Shown here piece by piece: positions 23,215 to 31,944 of a stretch of DNA of 64,000 nt (the first letter of the stretch is position 1; each line of letters starts with the position of its first letter). Source of the stretch: Anaerococcus vaginalis (GTDB lineage Bacteria; Bacillota; Clostridia; Tissierellales; Peptoniphilaceae); the NCBI GenBank assembly GCA_018363915.1, contig JAGZMY010000002.1, positions 62,001-126,000 on the forward strand, given 5' to 3'. Made by a program: the position numbers and the translations under genes. Under the pieces are notes generated by a model. The model was not told where the DNA came from. It saw nothing but the letters and a program-made list of their open reading frames with translations, and did no database searches.

Positions 23215-24759
23215 CTAAAAGATAGATTGAATAAGGGCTGCAAAAAATCCAAATAATCCGTCTCCAGCAATAAGCCCTGCATCTCTTACTTCCATAAATT
23301 CTGTTCCGAATATCATTCTTATTATTACGGCAATTATTAAACCTATACCATAGACAGGATTATTGATCAAAAGCCCTGTTGCAAATAAAACTCCAAGCAT
23401 TTTTGAACTTCCTCCTACAAGTTGGATAATAATTCCAGGAATTGACCAAATCAAAAGCTCTTTTATCATGGCAGTATCAACAGATGCTCCTATTGTCGTT
23501 GCAAATACTTTTGAAACTGGTGGCATTAAGTCTTGTTCAAAATACATGTTCATTGAAAGAACTACAACTATTACACCAATTACTCCACCAACAATTTCTA
23601 TAAGAATTTGTTGTCTTCTTCCATATAATTCACTTGCTACATCTTCTCCTTCTCCTCTTATAATCCAACCAGTTTTAAGATCGTATCCCATATCAGCAAA
23701 ACATGGTCCTACTGCTGATACAAATCCTGTAAGAACTGCAATTGAAACTATATCAAAACCTAAAAATATACCGATTGTCATAAAGATCGTTGTAATTGCA
23801 AAAGCTGGAAACCATCCAGAATGCATTGCAGCTTGGCCTACTAAAAGCATAGCTACAAAAGCAGAAAATGTTGCCCAGATAACCCACAAGATTAATTTCC
23901 CCGCAGACATTCTTGAAACTACACCTGTAATCACAGCTATAATTACAGCCGTAACAAGATAGACTACTATAGATTGTATTAGGGCTTTCCTTGTTTTGTC
24001 AGAATTTACTGTAACTTTTAAATCCTTTGTTTTACTTTCATCCTTACTTGCTATTGTTTTTATAGATTGGATTAGAGCCATAAGACCTGCACCTATCATT
24101 ATTCCGTGTGGAATATAAGTTTGACCTAAATCTATGGATAAAAGTTGAGGGGCATATCCTCTTATGATTAATCCTATTCCCAAAGCTGTCATAGAAAAAA
24201 TATTTGCAATAAATACAATTCCTATTCCTGCTGCTGGAAGTTTAAAATAACTTCCTACTGCTCCTAAAATAATTCCTTGAATAAGTCTTTTTCCCTTGTC
24301 TCCGCCTTCATCACCTGCTTGAAGTGTGTTTGCTGTTGCAACTCCTGGTGGCCAAGCGCCTTGAGCAGGAAATAAAGTTGAATCAAATAATTTTCCTACT
24401 ATGTAAATTGAAACTACAACACCCAAACAAATTCCAATTGCCATAGGCATCATAAATTTCTTTTCATTCATTACATAAAAAATTCCAAGACCTAAAAAGG
24501 CGCAATTGGCGGCAGAAAATCCTGCTCCAGATACTATGGTTTGTATGTAATTTTGTCTTTCCAAATTTCTAAATTTTTTTAAATTACTAAGAGGTATTCT
24601 TGCTAAAACCAAGGCAACTATAGCACCTATTATAGATGTATTAGGTGTAACACCCATTTTTCCTATAATTTGCATACATATTATAGCTGAAAGTACAGCC
24701 AATATAATTCCTAGTATAAAGGTTGCCGGCTCAAAAGCCGAGATTTTTTCTTTTTTCAT
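23215..24759 (-). CDS. OPT-family (oligopeptide transporter) membrane protein
   Basis: A 514-residue membrane protein with about 13-15 hydrophobic segments. The segment following residue 70 contains IVSGAGFSAANCAFLGLG, and about 130-150 contains FPAQGAWPPGVATANTLQAGDEGGDKG, both typical of bacterial OPT transporters. GPCFADMGYDLKTGWIIRG near 360 and a C-terminal GSSKMLGVLFATGLLI also fit. Bacterial OPT proteins move peptides or metal-chelate-like ligands; the substrate here is unknown. It is the first gene of the DUF917-racemase-DUF1177-aroM operon and is preceded by a -10-like TATAAT at 24822-24827. Confidence 0.88.
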   Translation of the reverse strand: MKKEKISAFEPATFILGIILAVLSAIICMQIIGKMGVTPNTSIIGAIVALVLARIPLSNLKKFRNLERQNYIQTIVSGAGFSAANCAFLGLGIFYVMNEKKFMMPMAIGICLGVVVSIYIVGKLFDSTLFPAQGAWPPGVATANTLQAGDEGGDKGKRLIQGIILGAVGSYFKLPAAGIGIVFIANIFSMTALGIGLIIRGYAPQLLSIDLGQTYIPHGIMIGAGLMALIQSIKTIASKDESKTKDLKVTVNSDKTRKALIQSIVVYLVTAVIIAVITGVVSRMSAGKLILWVIWATFSAFVAMLLVGQAAMHSGWFPAFAITTIFMTIGIFLGFDIVSIAVLTGFVSAVGPCFADMGYDLKTGWIIRGEGEDVASELYGRRQQILIEIVGGVIGVIVVVLSMNMYFEQDLMPPVSKVFATTIGASVDTAMIKELLIWSIPGIIIQLVGGSSKMLGVLFATGLLINNPVYGIGLIIAVIIRMIFGTEFMEVRDAGLIAGDGLFGFFAALIQSIF

Positions 24760-24790
24760 TTTTTACTACCTTCCTTTTTAAAATCACTTT

Positions 24791-24827
24791 GCTAAAGTAC
24801 TAAAGCTTTTTATTATTTTATATTATA
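24791..24827 (-). promoter_or_regulatory. -10-like box and CTTTAG direct repeat upstream of the OPT operon
   Basis: On the minus strand TATAAT lies at 24822-24827, with no convincing -35. About 16 nt downstream comes CTTTAGTACTTTAG (24792-24805), two CTTTAG copies 2 nt apart. A repeat just after the start of transcription would suit a repressor-type operator, possibly for the neighbouring PucR regulator (inference). Confidence 0.35.
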
Positions 24828-24880
24828 ACCTCTATACTTTTATCATGACTTCTCATATAGTTTTATATTTTATTTTATGA

Positions 24881-26296
24881 TTATTCATAATTTTTAGAAA
24901 ATTTTACTAAAATTGTTATCAATGTAAGATCTTGACTCTTATTTACATCAAGATTTGTAAGGTTTTTTATTTTTTTAAGCCTATATCTTAAAGTTTCAGG
25001 ATGAATGAAAAGATCTTGCGCAGTTTTTTGTCTATTATAGTTATTTTCTACAAATTTTTCTAAACTTTCTAAAAGTTCTTTGTCGTCTTTAAGCATTTCA
25101 ATTTTTTTTGCAAAAAATTTTCCTGCCCAGTCAAGATTAATTATTTCCAAAAATACTAACTCTTCCATTTTATCTTCTAAAAAAATAATATCTTCTTCAT
25201 AGAAGTCCGTTAGATATTTTGCAGCTTTGTATGCAGTTTTCATTGTTTTAAAATTATCATTAATTTTTGAAACTCCTATTTTGAATGTTTTTTCTTCCCT
25301 ATTAAATATAAGTTTTAGCTTATTTAACAAATCTTTTATTTCATCTTTTTCATAAGGCAAAAATATTACCATGCCTTCTTTATCTTTGCTATATAGAAAT
25401 TGGTTATTGGTCTTATATTCTATATATTTTCTAACGTTGGAATATCTTAAATTTTTATTATTTATGGTTTTAAAATATATGCCATAATATTTATCACTTT
25501 TCCACTTTAGGCTATCTTTTACATAAGAAAAAAAATCATTATCAATTTTTCCTTCTCCAAGCAAAAGTTTTGTAATAAGTCTATAGGATTTACTTTGTGA
25601 AAAAATAGCTTCTTGTTCAATACTAAGTTTGTTATTTATTAGGGCTATAGAATAATTTATGCAATTTTTTTGAAAAGTACTAAGTTTATCACAAATTTCT
25701 ACCATCAAATATCCCAAGTTTTCTTTTTTGCTTATGGGTATAATTTTTTTATCCCTATCCTCTTGATCAGGATATCTTATATAGGAAAGGTTAAGTCCTG
25801 TGATTTTTGATGTTTCTTTTACAATTTTAGTGATTGTCGTATCTTCAGTTTGAATATTGAGTAATTTGTTGTATGCTTGATTTTCTTTGATTAGATTTTT
25901 CGCCTTATTATCAAATAAAATTTCATAAAAGCTATTTGCAAGACTTGAATAATCTGTGCTTTTATCTATTATAAATATTGGAATAGAAGCTTTATCTGCC
26001 TTTTCTAAAAGATCGTTAGTTATTTCTCCAAAATATCTCCCGATTTTTATACCTATAGCTGCAACATTTCTTTTTTTTGCGTCTTCTATTAAACTTTCCT
26101 TATATTGTTTTTTATCGTGGAAGGCATAGCCTGCGGTAAGAACGATTTCATTTCCATGAAGCCAGCTCATTCCTTCAGGAGTTTCTAAAACTATAATATC
26201 TTTCACTTTATTTGTTAGTCCATTTTTCCCCGCAATTATTGTAAAAGGCTTAAATTTTGGAGATGAAAATATATCTTTTACCATTAAATCACTCAT
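24881..26296 (-). CDS. PucR-family transcriptional regulator
   Basis: A 471-residue regulator with the three expected parts. The N-terminal PucR ligand domain (about 1-120) includes VLETPEGMSWLHGNEIVLTAGYAF and AAIGIKIGRYF; a middle GGDEF-like domain spans about 240-370. The C-terminal helix-turn-helix is near 415-460: ENNYNRQKTAQDLFIHPETLRYRLKKI (in part). The family is known for purine catabolism control in Bacillus, but many members regulate other pathways. It sits directly upstream of, and co-oriented with, the OPT-DUF917 operon, which is its likely target. A terminator lies just before its ribosome site. Confidence 0.88.
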   Translation of the reverse strand: MSDLMVKDIFSSPKFKPFTIIAGKNGLTNKVKDIIVLETPEGMSWLHGNEIVLTAGYAFHDKKQYKESLIEDAKKRNVAAIGIKIGRYFGEITNDLLEKADKASIPIFIIDKSTDYSSLANSFYEILFDNKAKNLIKENQAYNKLLNIQTEDTTITKIVKETSKITGLNLSYIRYPDQEDRDKKIIPISKKENLGYLMVEICDKLSTFQKNCINYSIALINNKLSIEQEAIFSQSKSYRLITKLLLGEGKIDNDFFSYVKDSLKWKSDKYYGIYFKTINNKNLRYSNVRKYIEYKTNNQFLYSKDKEGMVIFLPYEKDEIKDLLNKLKLIFNREEKTFKIGVSKINDNFKTMKTAYKAAKYLTDFYEEDIIFLEDKMEELVFLEIINLDWAGKFFAKKIEMLKDDKELLESLEKFVENNYNRQKTAQDLFIHPETLRYRLKKIKNLTNLDVNKSQDLTLITILVKFSKNYE

Positions 26297-26310
26297 GATT
26301 TTTCCTTTCT

Positions 26311-26336
26311 AAAAAAGGGAGACTAAATCTCCCTTT
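26311..26336 (-). terminator. Terminator after the M18 aminopeptidase gene
   Basis: Perfect 9-nt arms AAAGGGAGA (26314-26322) and TCTCCCTTT (26328-26336) with a T-run on the minus strand. It ends within 15 nt of the pucR start codon, so pucR has either its own start signal inside this short gap or depends on read-through. Confidence 0.7.
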
Positions 26337-26340
26337 AAAA

Positions 26341-27630
26341 TTATCTTTCATACATTGCTGAAAATAAATCATAGGCGTTTTCTACATCTTCTACACTTCC
26401 AAGCTCTCTTACTGAATGCATTGAAAGAATTGGACTTCCTACATCGCAAGCCCTTACATTAAGGTGGCTTGATGTGATAGGCCCTATAGTTGAGCCGCCG
26501 CTTTTATCTGATCTATTGAAAAATTCTTGATATTTGATTTTTTTATTTTCGCATAAACTTTTTACAACTGCAGCTGAGTATCCATCTGATGTGTAGGATT
26601 TATTCGCAGCATATTTTATTACAATTCCTTCTCCCATTTTAGGTCTATTGGTTGGATCTGCTTTTTCTGTAAAGTTTGGATGGACTGCATGGGCCAAGTC
26701 TGCTGAAAGCATAAAGGATTTTTCTTGCATTTGCAAGAATTTTTCCCTATTAAATCCAAGTGCTAGAGAAATTCTTTCTAGGGTATTTACTATAAAAGGT
26801 GAGTCAGCTCCTTGAATTGTCCTAGATCCTACTTCTTCATTGTCAGTTATTATTGTTATGTTTATTCCAGTTTTTGGTTTTGTATCAACCAAAGCTTTAA
26901 GGCTTGTAAAAGCCATGGTCAAGTTATCTTGTCTACCTACAGAAATAAATTCATTATTTACTCCAAGTTTACTTCCTTTTTGTCTGTCATATAAATAAAG
27001 GTCATAATCGATTATATCTGATGGATTGATATTTAATTCTTCTGCCAAAACTTTTAAAAGGGCATCACTATCCATTTTTTCATTATTATCAAGCATCATT
27101 ATAGGAAGAGTATGGATTTGAGGATTAAATTCAAAGCCCTTATTTACTTCTCTATTCATGTGAATTGCAAGACTTGGTATTATTAACAAATCTTTGTCAA
27201 TATTTAATAGGTTAACTTGGGGTTTTAATGGATTTTCACTTTTTGTACTTACTCTTCCTGCAAGGCTTAAAGGTTTGTCAAACCATGTATAAATAATTGG
27301 ACCACCATAAACTTCGGTATTAAGTTTTATGATATTTTCATTTTTCATTACAGGATTTGTTTTTATCCTAAAGCCAGGTGAATCAGAGTGAGAACCTACT
27401 ATTTTAAAAAATGTATTTTCATCTATTTTATCAGCTATCCTATATGCAATTATTGCAGAATCATTGTTTATTACAAATCCCTTTGCTCCAGCTTCAAGTT
27501 TCAAATCTTCTGCCAAATTATTTTCTACAAAAGAATTTTCTTTTAGTAATTTCTTTGCATTTTCTATTGTGAAATATGAACAAGGTGAATCGTCTATAAA
27601 GTCTAATAATTTATCTACTAATTTTTCCAT
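26341..27630 (-). CDS. apeB: M18-family aminopeptidase
   Basis: A 429-residue zinc aminopeptidase of the M18 family (ApeB/aspartyl aminopeptidase type). Metal-binding motifs are visible: GSHSDSPGFRIKTNP near residue 79, HMNREVNKG near 158, TDNEEVGSRTIQGADSP near 263, and the C-terminal MHSVRELGSVEDV near 402. The N-terminus SPCSYFTIENAKKLL is typical. It removes N-terminal amino acids from peptides in the cytoplasm. It is the last gene of a long run reading from the xanthine dehydrogenase genes, although its role is general peptide turnover. Confidence 0.9.
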   Translation of the reverse strand: MEKLVDKLLDFIDDSPCSYFTIENAKKLLKENSFVENNLAEDLKLEAGAKGFVINNDSAIIAYRIADKIDENTFFKIVGSHSDSPGFRIKTNPVMKNENIIKLNTEVYGGPIIYTWFDKPLSLAGRVSTKSENPLKPQVNLLNIDKDLLIIPSLAIHMNREVNKGFEFNPQIHTLPIMMLDNNEKMDSDALLKVLAEELNINPSDIIDYDLYLYDRQKGSKLGVNNEFISVGRQDNLTMAFTSLKALVDTKPKTGINITIITDNEEVGSRTIQGADSPFIVNTLERISLALGFNREKFLQMQEKSFMLSADLAHAVHPNFTEKADPTNRPKMGEGIVIKYAANKSYTSDGYSAAVVKSLCENKKIKYQEFFNRSDKSGGSTIGPITSSHLNVRACDVGSPILSMHSVRELGSVEDVENAYDLFSAMYER

Positions 27631-27700
27631 AATTTACTCCTTTTTAATATATTATAGCTGTCAATTTAAATAAGTCTAATTATATTTTTTGCCTGCAATC

Positions 27701-28141
27701 TTATTTTTTTAATATATCCAAAGGATTTATAGTCTGAGGGCTTATGGATAATTTGTTTTTATTGTTGTGGAAAACAAAGATTGGAAAGTTTGTTTTTCCT
27801 TCTTCTAGGTTTTCTGCTAGGCTTTCTAGGAAAAATTTCATATCTTCCTTTTTTATATTTTTCTTTTCTTTTTCTAGCCAAAATGGAGACAGGGGTTTTA
27901 ATTCATTTATGTCCATAAGAATTCCTACTTCATATTCCTTGTTTAAAAAACTTGCCCCAAAGGCATAGATTCCATTTTCGTGGTCTTCTTTTTGGTCTAT
28001 ATTTAAATTTTTTGGAAGATTTATCACATCTATTTCCATTACATTTGTAATTTTCCCATTTATTTTTTCAAAATTTTCTAAGATTTTATCTTTTTCCAAT
28101 TGTTTTTTAACTAGATTATAATAATTTTTGTTTTTTAACAT
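27701..28141 (-). CDS. Hypothetical protein
   Basis: A 146-residue soluble protein with a strong AGGAGG site. It has a basic N-terminus (MLKNKNYYNLVKKQLEKDK), no signal or membrane segment, and a mixed acidic/basic central stretch with EKEKKNIKKEDMKFFLES near 90-107. The C-terminus FVFHNNKNKLSISPQTINPLD is conserved-looking but unfamiliar. I do not recognise the family. It lies 8 nt downstream of an M20D amidohydrolase and 70 nt upstream of the M18 aminopeptidase, so it is probably co-transcribed with them. Confidence 0.65.
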   Translation of the reverse strand: MLKNKNYYNLVKKQLEKDKILENFEKINGKITNVMEIDVINLPKNLNIDQKEDHENGIYAFGASFLNKEYEVGILMDINELKPLSPFWLEKEKKNIKKEDMKFFLESLAENLEEGKTNFPIFVFHNNKNKLSISPQTINPLDILKK

Positions 28142-28149
28142 GACCCCTC

Positions 28150-29313
28150 CTAATTTTGTAAATCCAAAACTGCATTTGCCATAACTTCTACTGCGGGCTT
28201 TATTGCCTTATCTGAGCAGTAGAAATTTTTGCTGTGGAGGGCTTCTTTTTTGTGATTTTCTTCTCCGCTTCCAAACCAATAGAAAAATCCTGGGACTTTT
28301 TCCATATAAAAGGCAAAATCTTCACTTGCCATGGTTTGTCCTTCTTTTATTATATTTTCCTCTCCCAAAATTTTTTCTGCCGATTTTAAAACTTTCTCAT
28401 ACATTTCTTCTGGATTATAGACTAGGGGAATTTTTTCTGTGTATTTTATTTCGTACTTACATTCATAGGCATCAGCCACATTTTTTACAATCTCTTCCAT
28501 TCTTTTTATTGATTTTTCTAAAGATTTTTCTGAAAGTGACCTGATTGTTGCAGATAGATGGGCCCTATCTACAACCAAATTATTTTCTGAACCTCCATTT
28601 ATGGAATTTACGGATAAAACTGTTGAATCAAATGGATTTGTATTTCTTGAAATAATTGTTTGAAGTGCCATGACTATATTTGATGCGCAAACTATTGGAT
28701 CGATGTTTAAATGTGGCATAGAACCGTGTTGGCCTTTTCCAATAATTTCAATTTTAAAATTGACTTTTGTGCTCATAAGAGGGCCTTTTTTTATTATCGC
28801 CTTGCCATAGTCAATTTCTGGCCAATTGTGAAGTCCCAAAATCTTGTCAATTTTTACCTTTTCAAAAAGTCCCTTGTCCAAATATTCCTTGGCTCCTGTG
28901 GTTATTTCTTCTGATTTTTGGAAAATAAAAACCACATCGCCCTTTAATTTTTCCTTATTTTTTGATAAAAGTTTGGCTATGGCAAGGACAACTGATGTGT
29001 GATAATCGTGACCGCAAGCGTGCATAACCTTGTCGTTTTTTGATTTGTAGGAAATTTCAGTTTCTTCTTTTTGTAAAAGAGCGTCAATATCTGCCCTAAT
29101 TCCAATAACTTCTCCGTTTTTTCCAGTATTTAGCCTTGCAATCAAACCAGTTTCTATTGGAAAATCTATAATTTCTATTCCATCAATTTTTTCCAGAAAT
29201 TCACTAATAATTTTTGTTGTCCTAAATTCATTTTCAGAAATTTCTGGGTGCATGTGAATATCGTGTCTAATTTTTATTATTTCTTCTAAATCTTCTTTCG
29301 AAATTTCAAGCAT
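28150..29313 (-). CDS. M20D-family amidohydrolase
   Basis: A 387-residue metal hydrolase with the M20D layout: RHDIHMHPEISENEF near 15, GIRADIDALLQKEE near 70, MHACGHDYHTSVVLAIAKLL near 91 (metal ligands), QKSEEITTGAKEYL, and GKGQHGSMPHLNIDP near 192. It is distinct from the M20D protein at 17943 (about half identical in the core by eye). Its ATG overlaps the stop of the upstream molybdopterin-binding gene as TAATG, showing translational coupling. Why an amidohydrolase should be coupled to a cofactor gene is unclear; it could act on an amide in the purine or hydantoin route (inference). Confidence 0.84.
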   Translation of the reverse strand: MLEISKEDLEEIIKIRHDIHMHPEISENEFRTTKIISEFLEKIDGIEIIDFPIETGLIARLNTGKNGEVIGIRADIDALLQKEETEISYKSKNDKVMHACGHDYHTSVVLAIAKLLSKNKEKLKGDVVFIFQKSEEITTGAKEYLDKGLFEKVKIDKILGLHNWPEIDYGKAIIKKGPLMSTKVNFKIEIIGKGQHGSMPHLNIDPIVCASNIVMALQTIISRNTNPFDSTVLSVNSINGGSENNLVVDRAHLSATIRSLSEKSLEKSIKRMEEIVKNVADAYECKYEIKYTEKIPLVYNPEEMYEKVLKSAEKILGEENIIKEGQTMASEDFAFYMEKVPGFFYWFGSGEENHKKEALHSKNFYCSDKAIKPAVEVMANAVLDLQN

Positions 29314-30296
29314 TATTTGTTTAATAGTCCTCCCTCTCCAAGTTCAATAAAATCTTCTTTTTTAAGGTCGATTTTTGCAAAAATTCTTGGTAAAAATATA
29401 TCAAAACTTGTAAATTTTGAATGCATACTTGCGCCCGGAACTCCAAGTAAATAAGTTTTTCCCCTCATACCAAGAGTGAGCATATTTCCTGGTTGGACTG
29501 GCATTCCTTGGATAATAAATCTATCGGATAAATCTTTTATAGTTGATGGAGTTATATCATCAGGATCTACACTCATCCCACCTGAAAATATAACAAGGTC
29601 AGCGCCGTCTTCTAGATATTTTTTACAAACTTTTTCTATATATTCTTTGTCATCTGGACATTTTTCAATTCCAAGAAGTTCATGGTCAAAGTGGGATAAT
29701 TTTTCCCTAACTACAGGCTCAAACATATCTTTTATTCTTCCTGTAAAAACTTCATTTCCAGTAATAATTACACCAACTCTGAGCTTTTGAAATTTTTTAA
29801 CTTCAAAGATTGGCTCATATTTCTTTGCAATTTTTTTAATATTTTGAACCTGATTTTCTTCGGTAAAAAGCGGAACAATCCTGCCCCCAACCAAATTATC
29901 TCCCTCATTTACAATTGAATATGAGGAAATTGTTGCAAAGGTGTAATCTCCCTCCATATTTAGGTCAAAAAGTCCCTTTCTATTTATCACAAAAAGTCCA
30001 TAGGTCTTGCTTTTAAAGCCAATTTTTCCTTCTGATGGATTTGAATAGGAAATATTTTCTCCAATCAAATCATCTGCCACTTCTCTTATTGCATCTTCTT
30101 CGTGGACAAAACCTTGGTCAAGCTCTCCCACAAATATATTCTCTTTTCCAATATCTTTTAATTTTTCTATATCTTCTTTTTGGATTACATGGCCTCTTTT
30201 AAAAAGTACGCCTTTAAAGCCACTTGCTTTTATTCCAGTTAAATCATGAAAAAGAACTTGTCCAATCGCATCTTCTACTTTTATTTTTTTCAGCAT
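29313..30296 (-). CDS. MoeA/MogA-like molybdopterin-binding protein
   Basis: A 327-residue protein. The C-terminal half (about 168-300) is a MoCF-biosynthesis domain with GVIITGNEVFTGRIKD, VIFSGGMSVDPDDITP and a final LGVPGASMHSK. The N-terminal half (VEDAIGQVLFHDLTGI, GHVIQKEDIEKLKDIG) resembles the start of MoeA but the protein is about 80 residues shorter than MoeA. Such shortened forms occur beside selenium-dependent molybdenum hydroxylase genes, so a role in loading or modifying the molybdenum cofactor is likely. No standard full-length MoeA is seen in the window. GGAGAG site upstream of the ATG. Confidence 0.82.
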   Translation of the reverse strand: MLKKIKVEDAIGQVLFHDLTGIKASGFKGVLFKRGHVIQKEDIEKLKDIGKENIFVGELDQGFVHEEDAIREVADDLIGENISYSNPSEGKIGFKSKTYGLFVINRKGLFDLNMEGDYTFATISSYSIVNEGDNLVGGRIVPLFTEENQVQNIKKIAKKYEPIFEVKKFQKLRVGVIITGNEVFTGRIKDMFEPVVREKLSHFDHELLGIEKCPDDKEYIEKVCKKYLEDGADLVIFSGGMSVDPDDITPSTIKDLSDRFIIQGMPVQPGNMLTLGMRGKTYLLGVPGASMHSKFTSFDIFLPRIFAKIDLKKEDFIELGEGGLLNK

Positions 30297-30365
30297 AAAC
30301 TCTCCTGTAAAATTTTTTCAAAAAAATCACAAACCAATAGATAATTTAATGGTTTGTGAATATTT

Positions 30366-31142
30366 TTATTTTTCTATTACTTTATTGTTTTTAATTGAAA
30401 TCATCAAGGATAAAATTGAAATTGCAATTTCTTCGACGCTTCCATCGTCAATGTCATATCCTACTGGAGCGTGAACTTTTTTAAGCAAATCTTCACTAAC
30501 TCCTTTTTCTTTTAGATTGTCAAAAACTCTTTTTACTTTTCTTTTTGAACCAATCATACCTAGGAATTTATAATCTTTGTCGATGACATTTTCTAAAACT
30601 TCCTCGTCATAATCTGGTGTACAAATTAAAATATAGGTGTTTTTGTTAAATTTATGGTTTGAAGCAAAATCTTTTGGATTTGAAATTACAAATTCTCTTA
30701 TATTTTCCAAATCTTTTTTGTCTTCGAAATCTTCTCTTTGGTCAACTACGGTCACGTCAAAATTTGTATTTACAGCAACTCTTGCAAGCTTTTGTCCAAC
30801 ATGACCTGCCCCAAAAATAATCAAACTGGGATTTGCCCTAAATATTTTTATATAACCCTTGTTTCTTCCCCCACAAGACATTTTCACTTCTTGTTTTTCA
30901 TTTAAGGTATAATCAAAAGATTTTTCTTCGTCATCTTCTAGAGCTTTTTTTGCTTGTTTAATAAGGTCAAACTCTATTGGGCCGCCTCCGATTGTCCCAG
31001 AAATTTCTCCATTTTCAAAAACTGCCATAGAAGAATTGTCCTTGCCAGGAGCTGAACCTTTGGTTTCTGTAAGAATTACCAAGGCAACATTTTCTCCCCC
31101 ATCAAGTTTTTCTACAATTTTTTTAAGAATTTGTATATCCAT
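30366..31142 (-). CDS. XdhC/CoxI-family molybdenum cofactor insertion/sulfuration protein
   Basis: Start taken at the ATG at 31142 (MDIQILKKIV), behind an AGGAG site; an in-frame TTG at 31148 is poorer. The 258-residue protein has the N-terminal XdhC_CoxI domain (ILTETKGSAPGKDNSSMAV, GTIGGGPIEFD) and a C-terminal Rossmann domain (LIIFGAGHVGQKLA near 110; LGMIGSKRKVKRV near 195; HAPVGYDIDDGSVEEIA near 228). The family carries and helps sulfurate Moco for xanthine dehydrogenase. It overlaps yqeB by 20 nt and belongs to the hydroxylase maturation cluster, so it may handle selenium delivery here (inference). Confidence 0.88.
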   Translation of the reverse strand: MDIQILKKIVEKLDGGENVALVILTETKGSAPGKDNSSMAVFENGEISGTIGGGPIEFDLIKQAKKALEDDEEKSFDYTLNEKQEVKMSCGGRNKGYIKIFRANPSLIIFGAGHVGQKLARVAVNTNFDVTVVDQREDFEDKKDLENIREFVISNPKDFASNHKFNKNTYILICTPDYDEEVLENVIDKDYKFLGMIGSKRKVKRVFDNLKEKGVSEDLLKKVHAPVGYDIDDGSVEEIAISILSLMISIKNNKVIEK

Positions 31143-31944
31143 TTTCAATTCTCCTTTTTCCTATAAGAATAGCCTCAAGGCATCCTCCACCAATAAGCCT
31201 TGCCTTATCAGAAATAGTTTTTGCATTTTTTGGAATAACTCTTGGATCAACATCTCCAATTTTTAAACCCTTTGTAACATAAGAGCCATTTCCAATCATG
31301 CCCCTAACCATTCCATCAAGTTGTGATTTTATTTCTTTTCCATTTACAAGAGCGACAACTTGGTCTTTTTTTACAACCGAACCAATATCTTCTATAACTT
31401 GGATTTCTCCCTCGTCTAATGCTCTTAAAATTCTTTCACTTGTAAAACCTTTAATATTTCCAGGAATTCCTGTATTTTTTTCAGCAAAGCCTTCAAAAAT
31501 TAATCTACCAAGATCATGTCCCCTGTTTGTTTCAATTACATAATCAACATCAACACCAGCCTCATATCCTGGTCCAAGTGCTACTGTAATATCTGCCATA
31601 TTTTTATTTGTTCCAATATTTTTTTTGGCAAGAGTTCCATCAACCACAGCCATAGGTTTTAATTCTTCTAAAATTTCAGCCTTTGGGTCAACAAAAACTG
31701 GAACTACATTTTCATCCCATGCCTTTTTAATTTGGTCAAGACTTTCAACTTTTCTTGCAGTAAAATCTTCAATTTGCACTTCTCCATCAAAAATTGCTTG
31801 GGCAGTTGAGACATATCTTCTTATACATAGAGGTTTTTCCATCTCCAAAACCAAAACCTTAAAGCCAGTCCTAAATAATTTTTGGATAGAACCAGTTGCA
31901 ACATCGCCACCGCCCCTAAAAACTACAATATTATTTAGCGGCAT
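31123..31944 (-). CDS. yqeB: YqeB, selenium-dependent molybdenum cofactor biosynthesis protein
   Basis: A 273-residue protein matching the EF2563/YqeB family known only from genomes with selenium-dependent molybdenum hydroxylases. The N-terminal FRGGGDVATGSIQKLFRTGF is a Rossmann-like start; EMEKPLCIRRYVSTAQAI near 34 includes a conserved cysteine. Further blocks are GPGYEAGVDVDYVIETNRGHDLGR (in part) and a C-terminal half with a barrel-sandwich-like KKDQVVALVNGKEI. Molecular function not known; genetic context points to making the selenium-bearing cofactor. Its start overlaps mocA and its end overlaps the XdhC/CoxI gene. Confidence 0.9.
   Translation of the reverse strand: MPLNNIVVFRGGGDVATGSIQKLFRTGFKVLVLEMEKPLCIRRYVSTAQAIFDGEVQIEDFTARKVESLDQIKKAWDENVVPVFVDPKAEILEELKPMAVVDGTLAKKNIGTNKNMADITVALGPGYEAGVDVDYVIETNRGHDLGRLIFEGFAEKNTGIPGNIKGFTSERILRALDEGEIQVIEDIGSVVKKDQVVALVNGKEIKSQLDGMVRGMIGNGSYVTKGLKIGDVDPRVIPKNAKTISDKARLIGGGCLEAILIGKRRIENGYTNS

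Noticed and set aside
23363..23962. 199-codon plus-strand frame opposite the OPT transporter
   Set aside because: Shadow of the transporter coding sequence; no domain or ribosome site.
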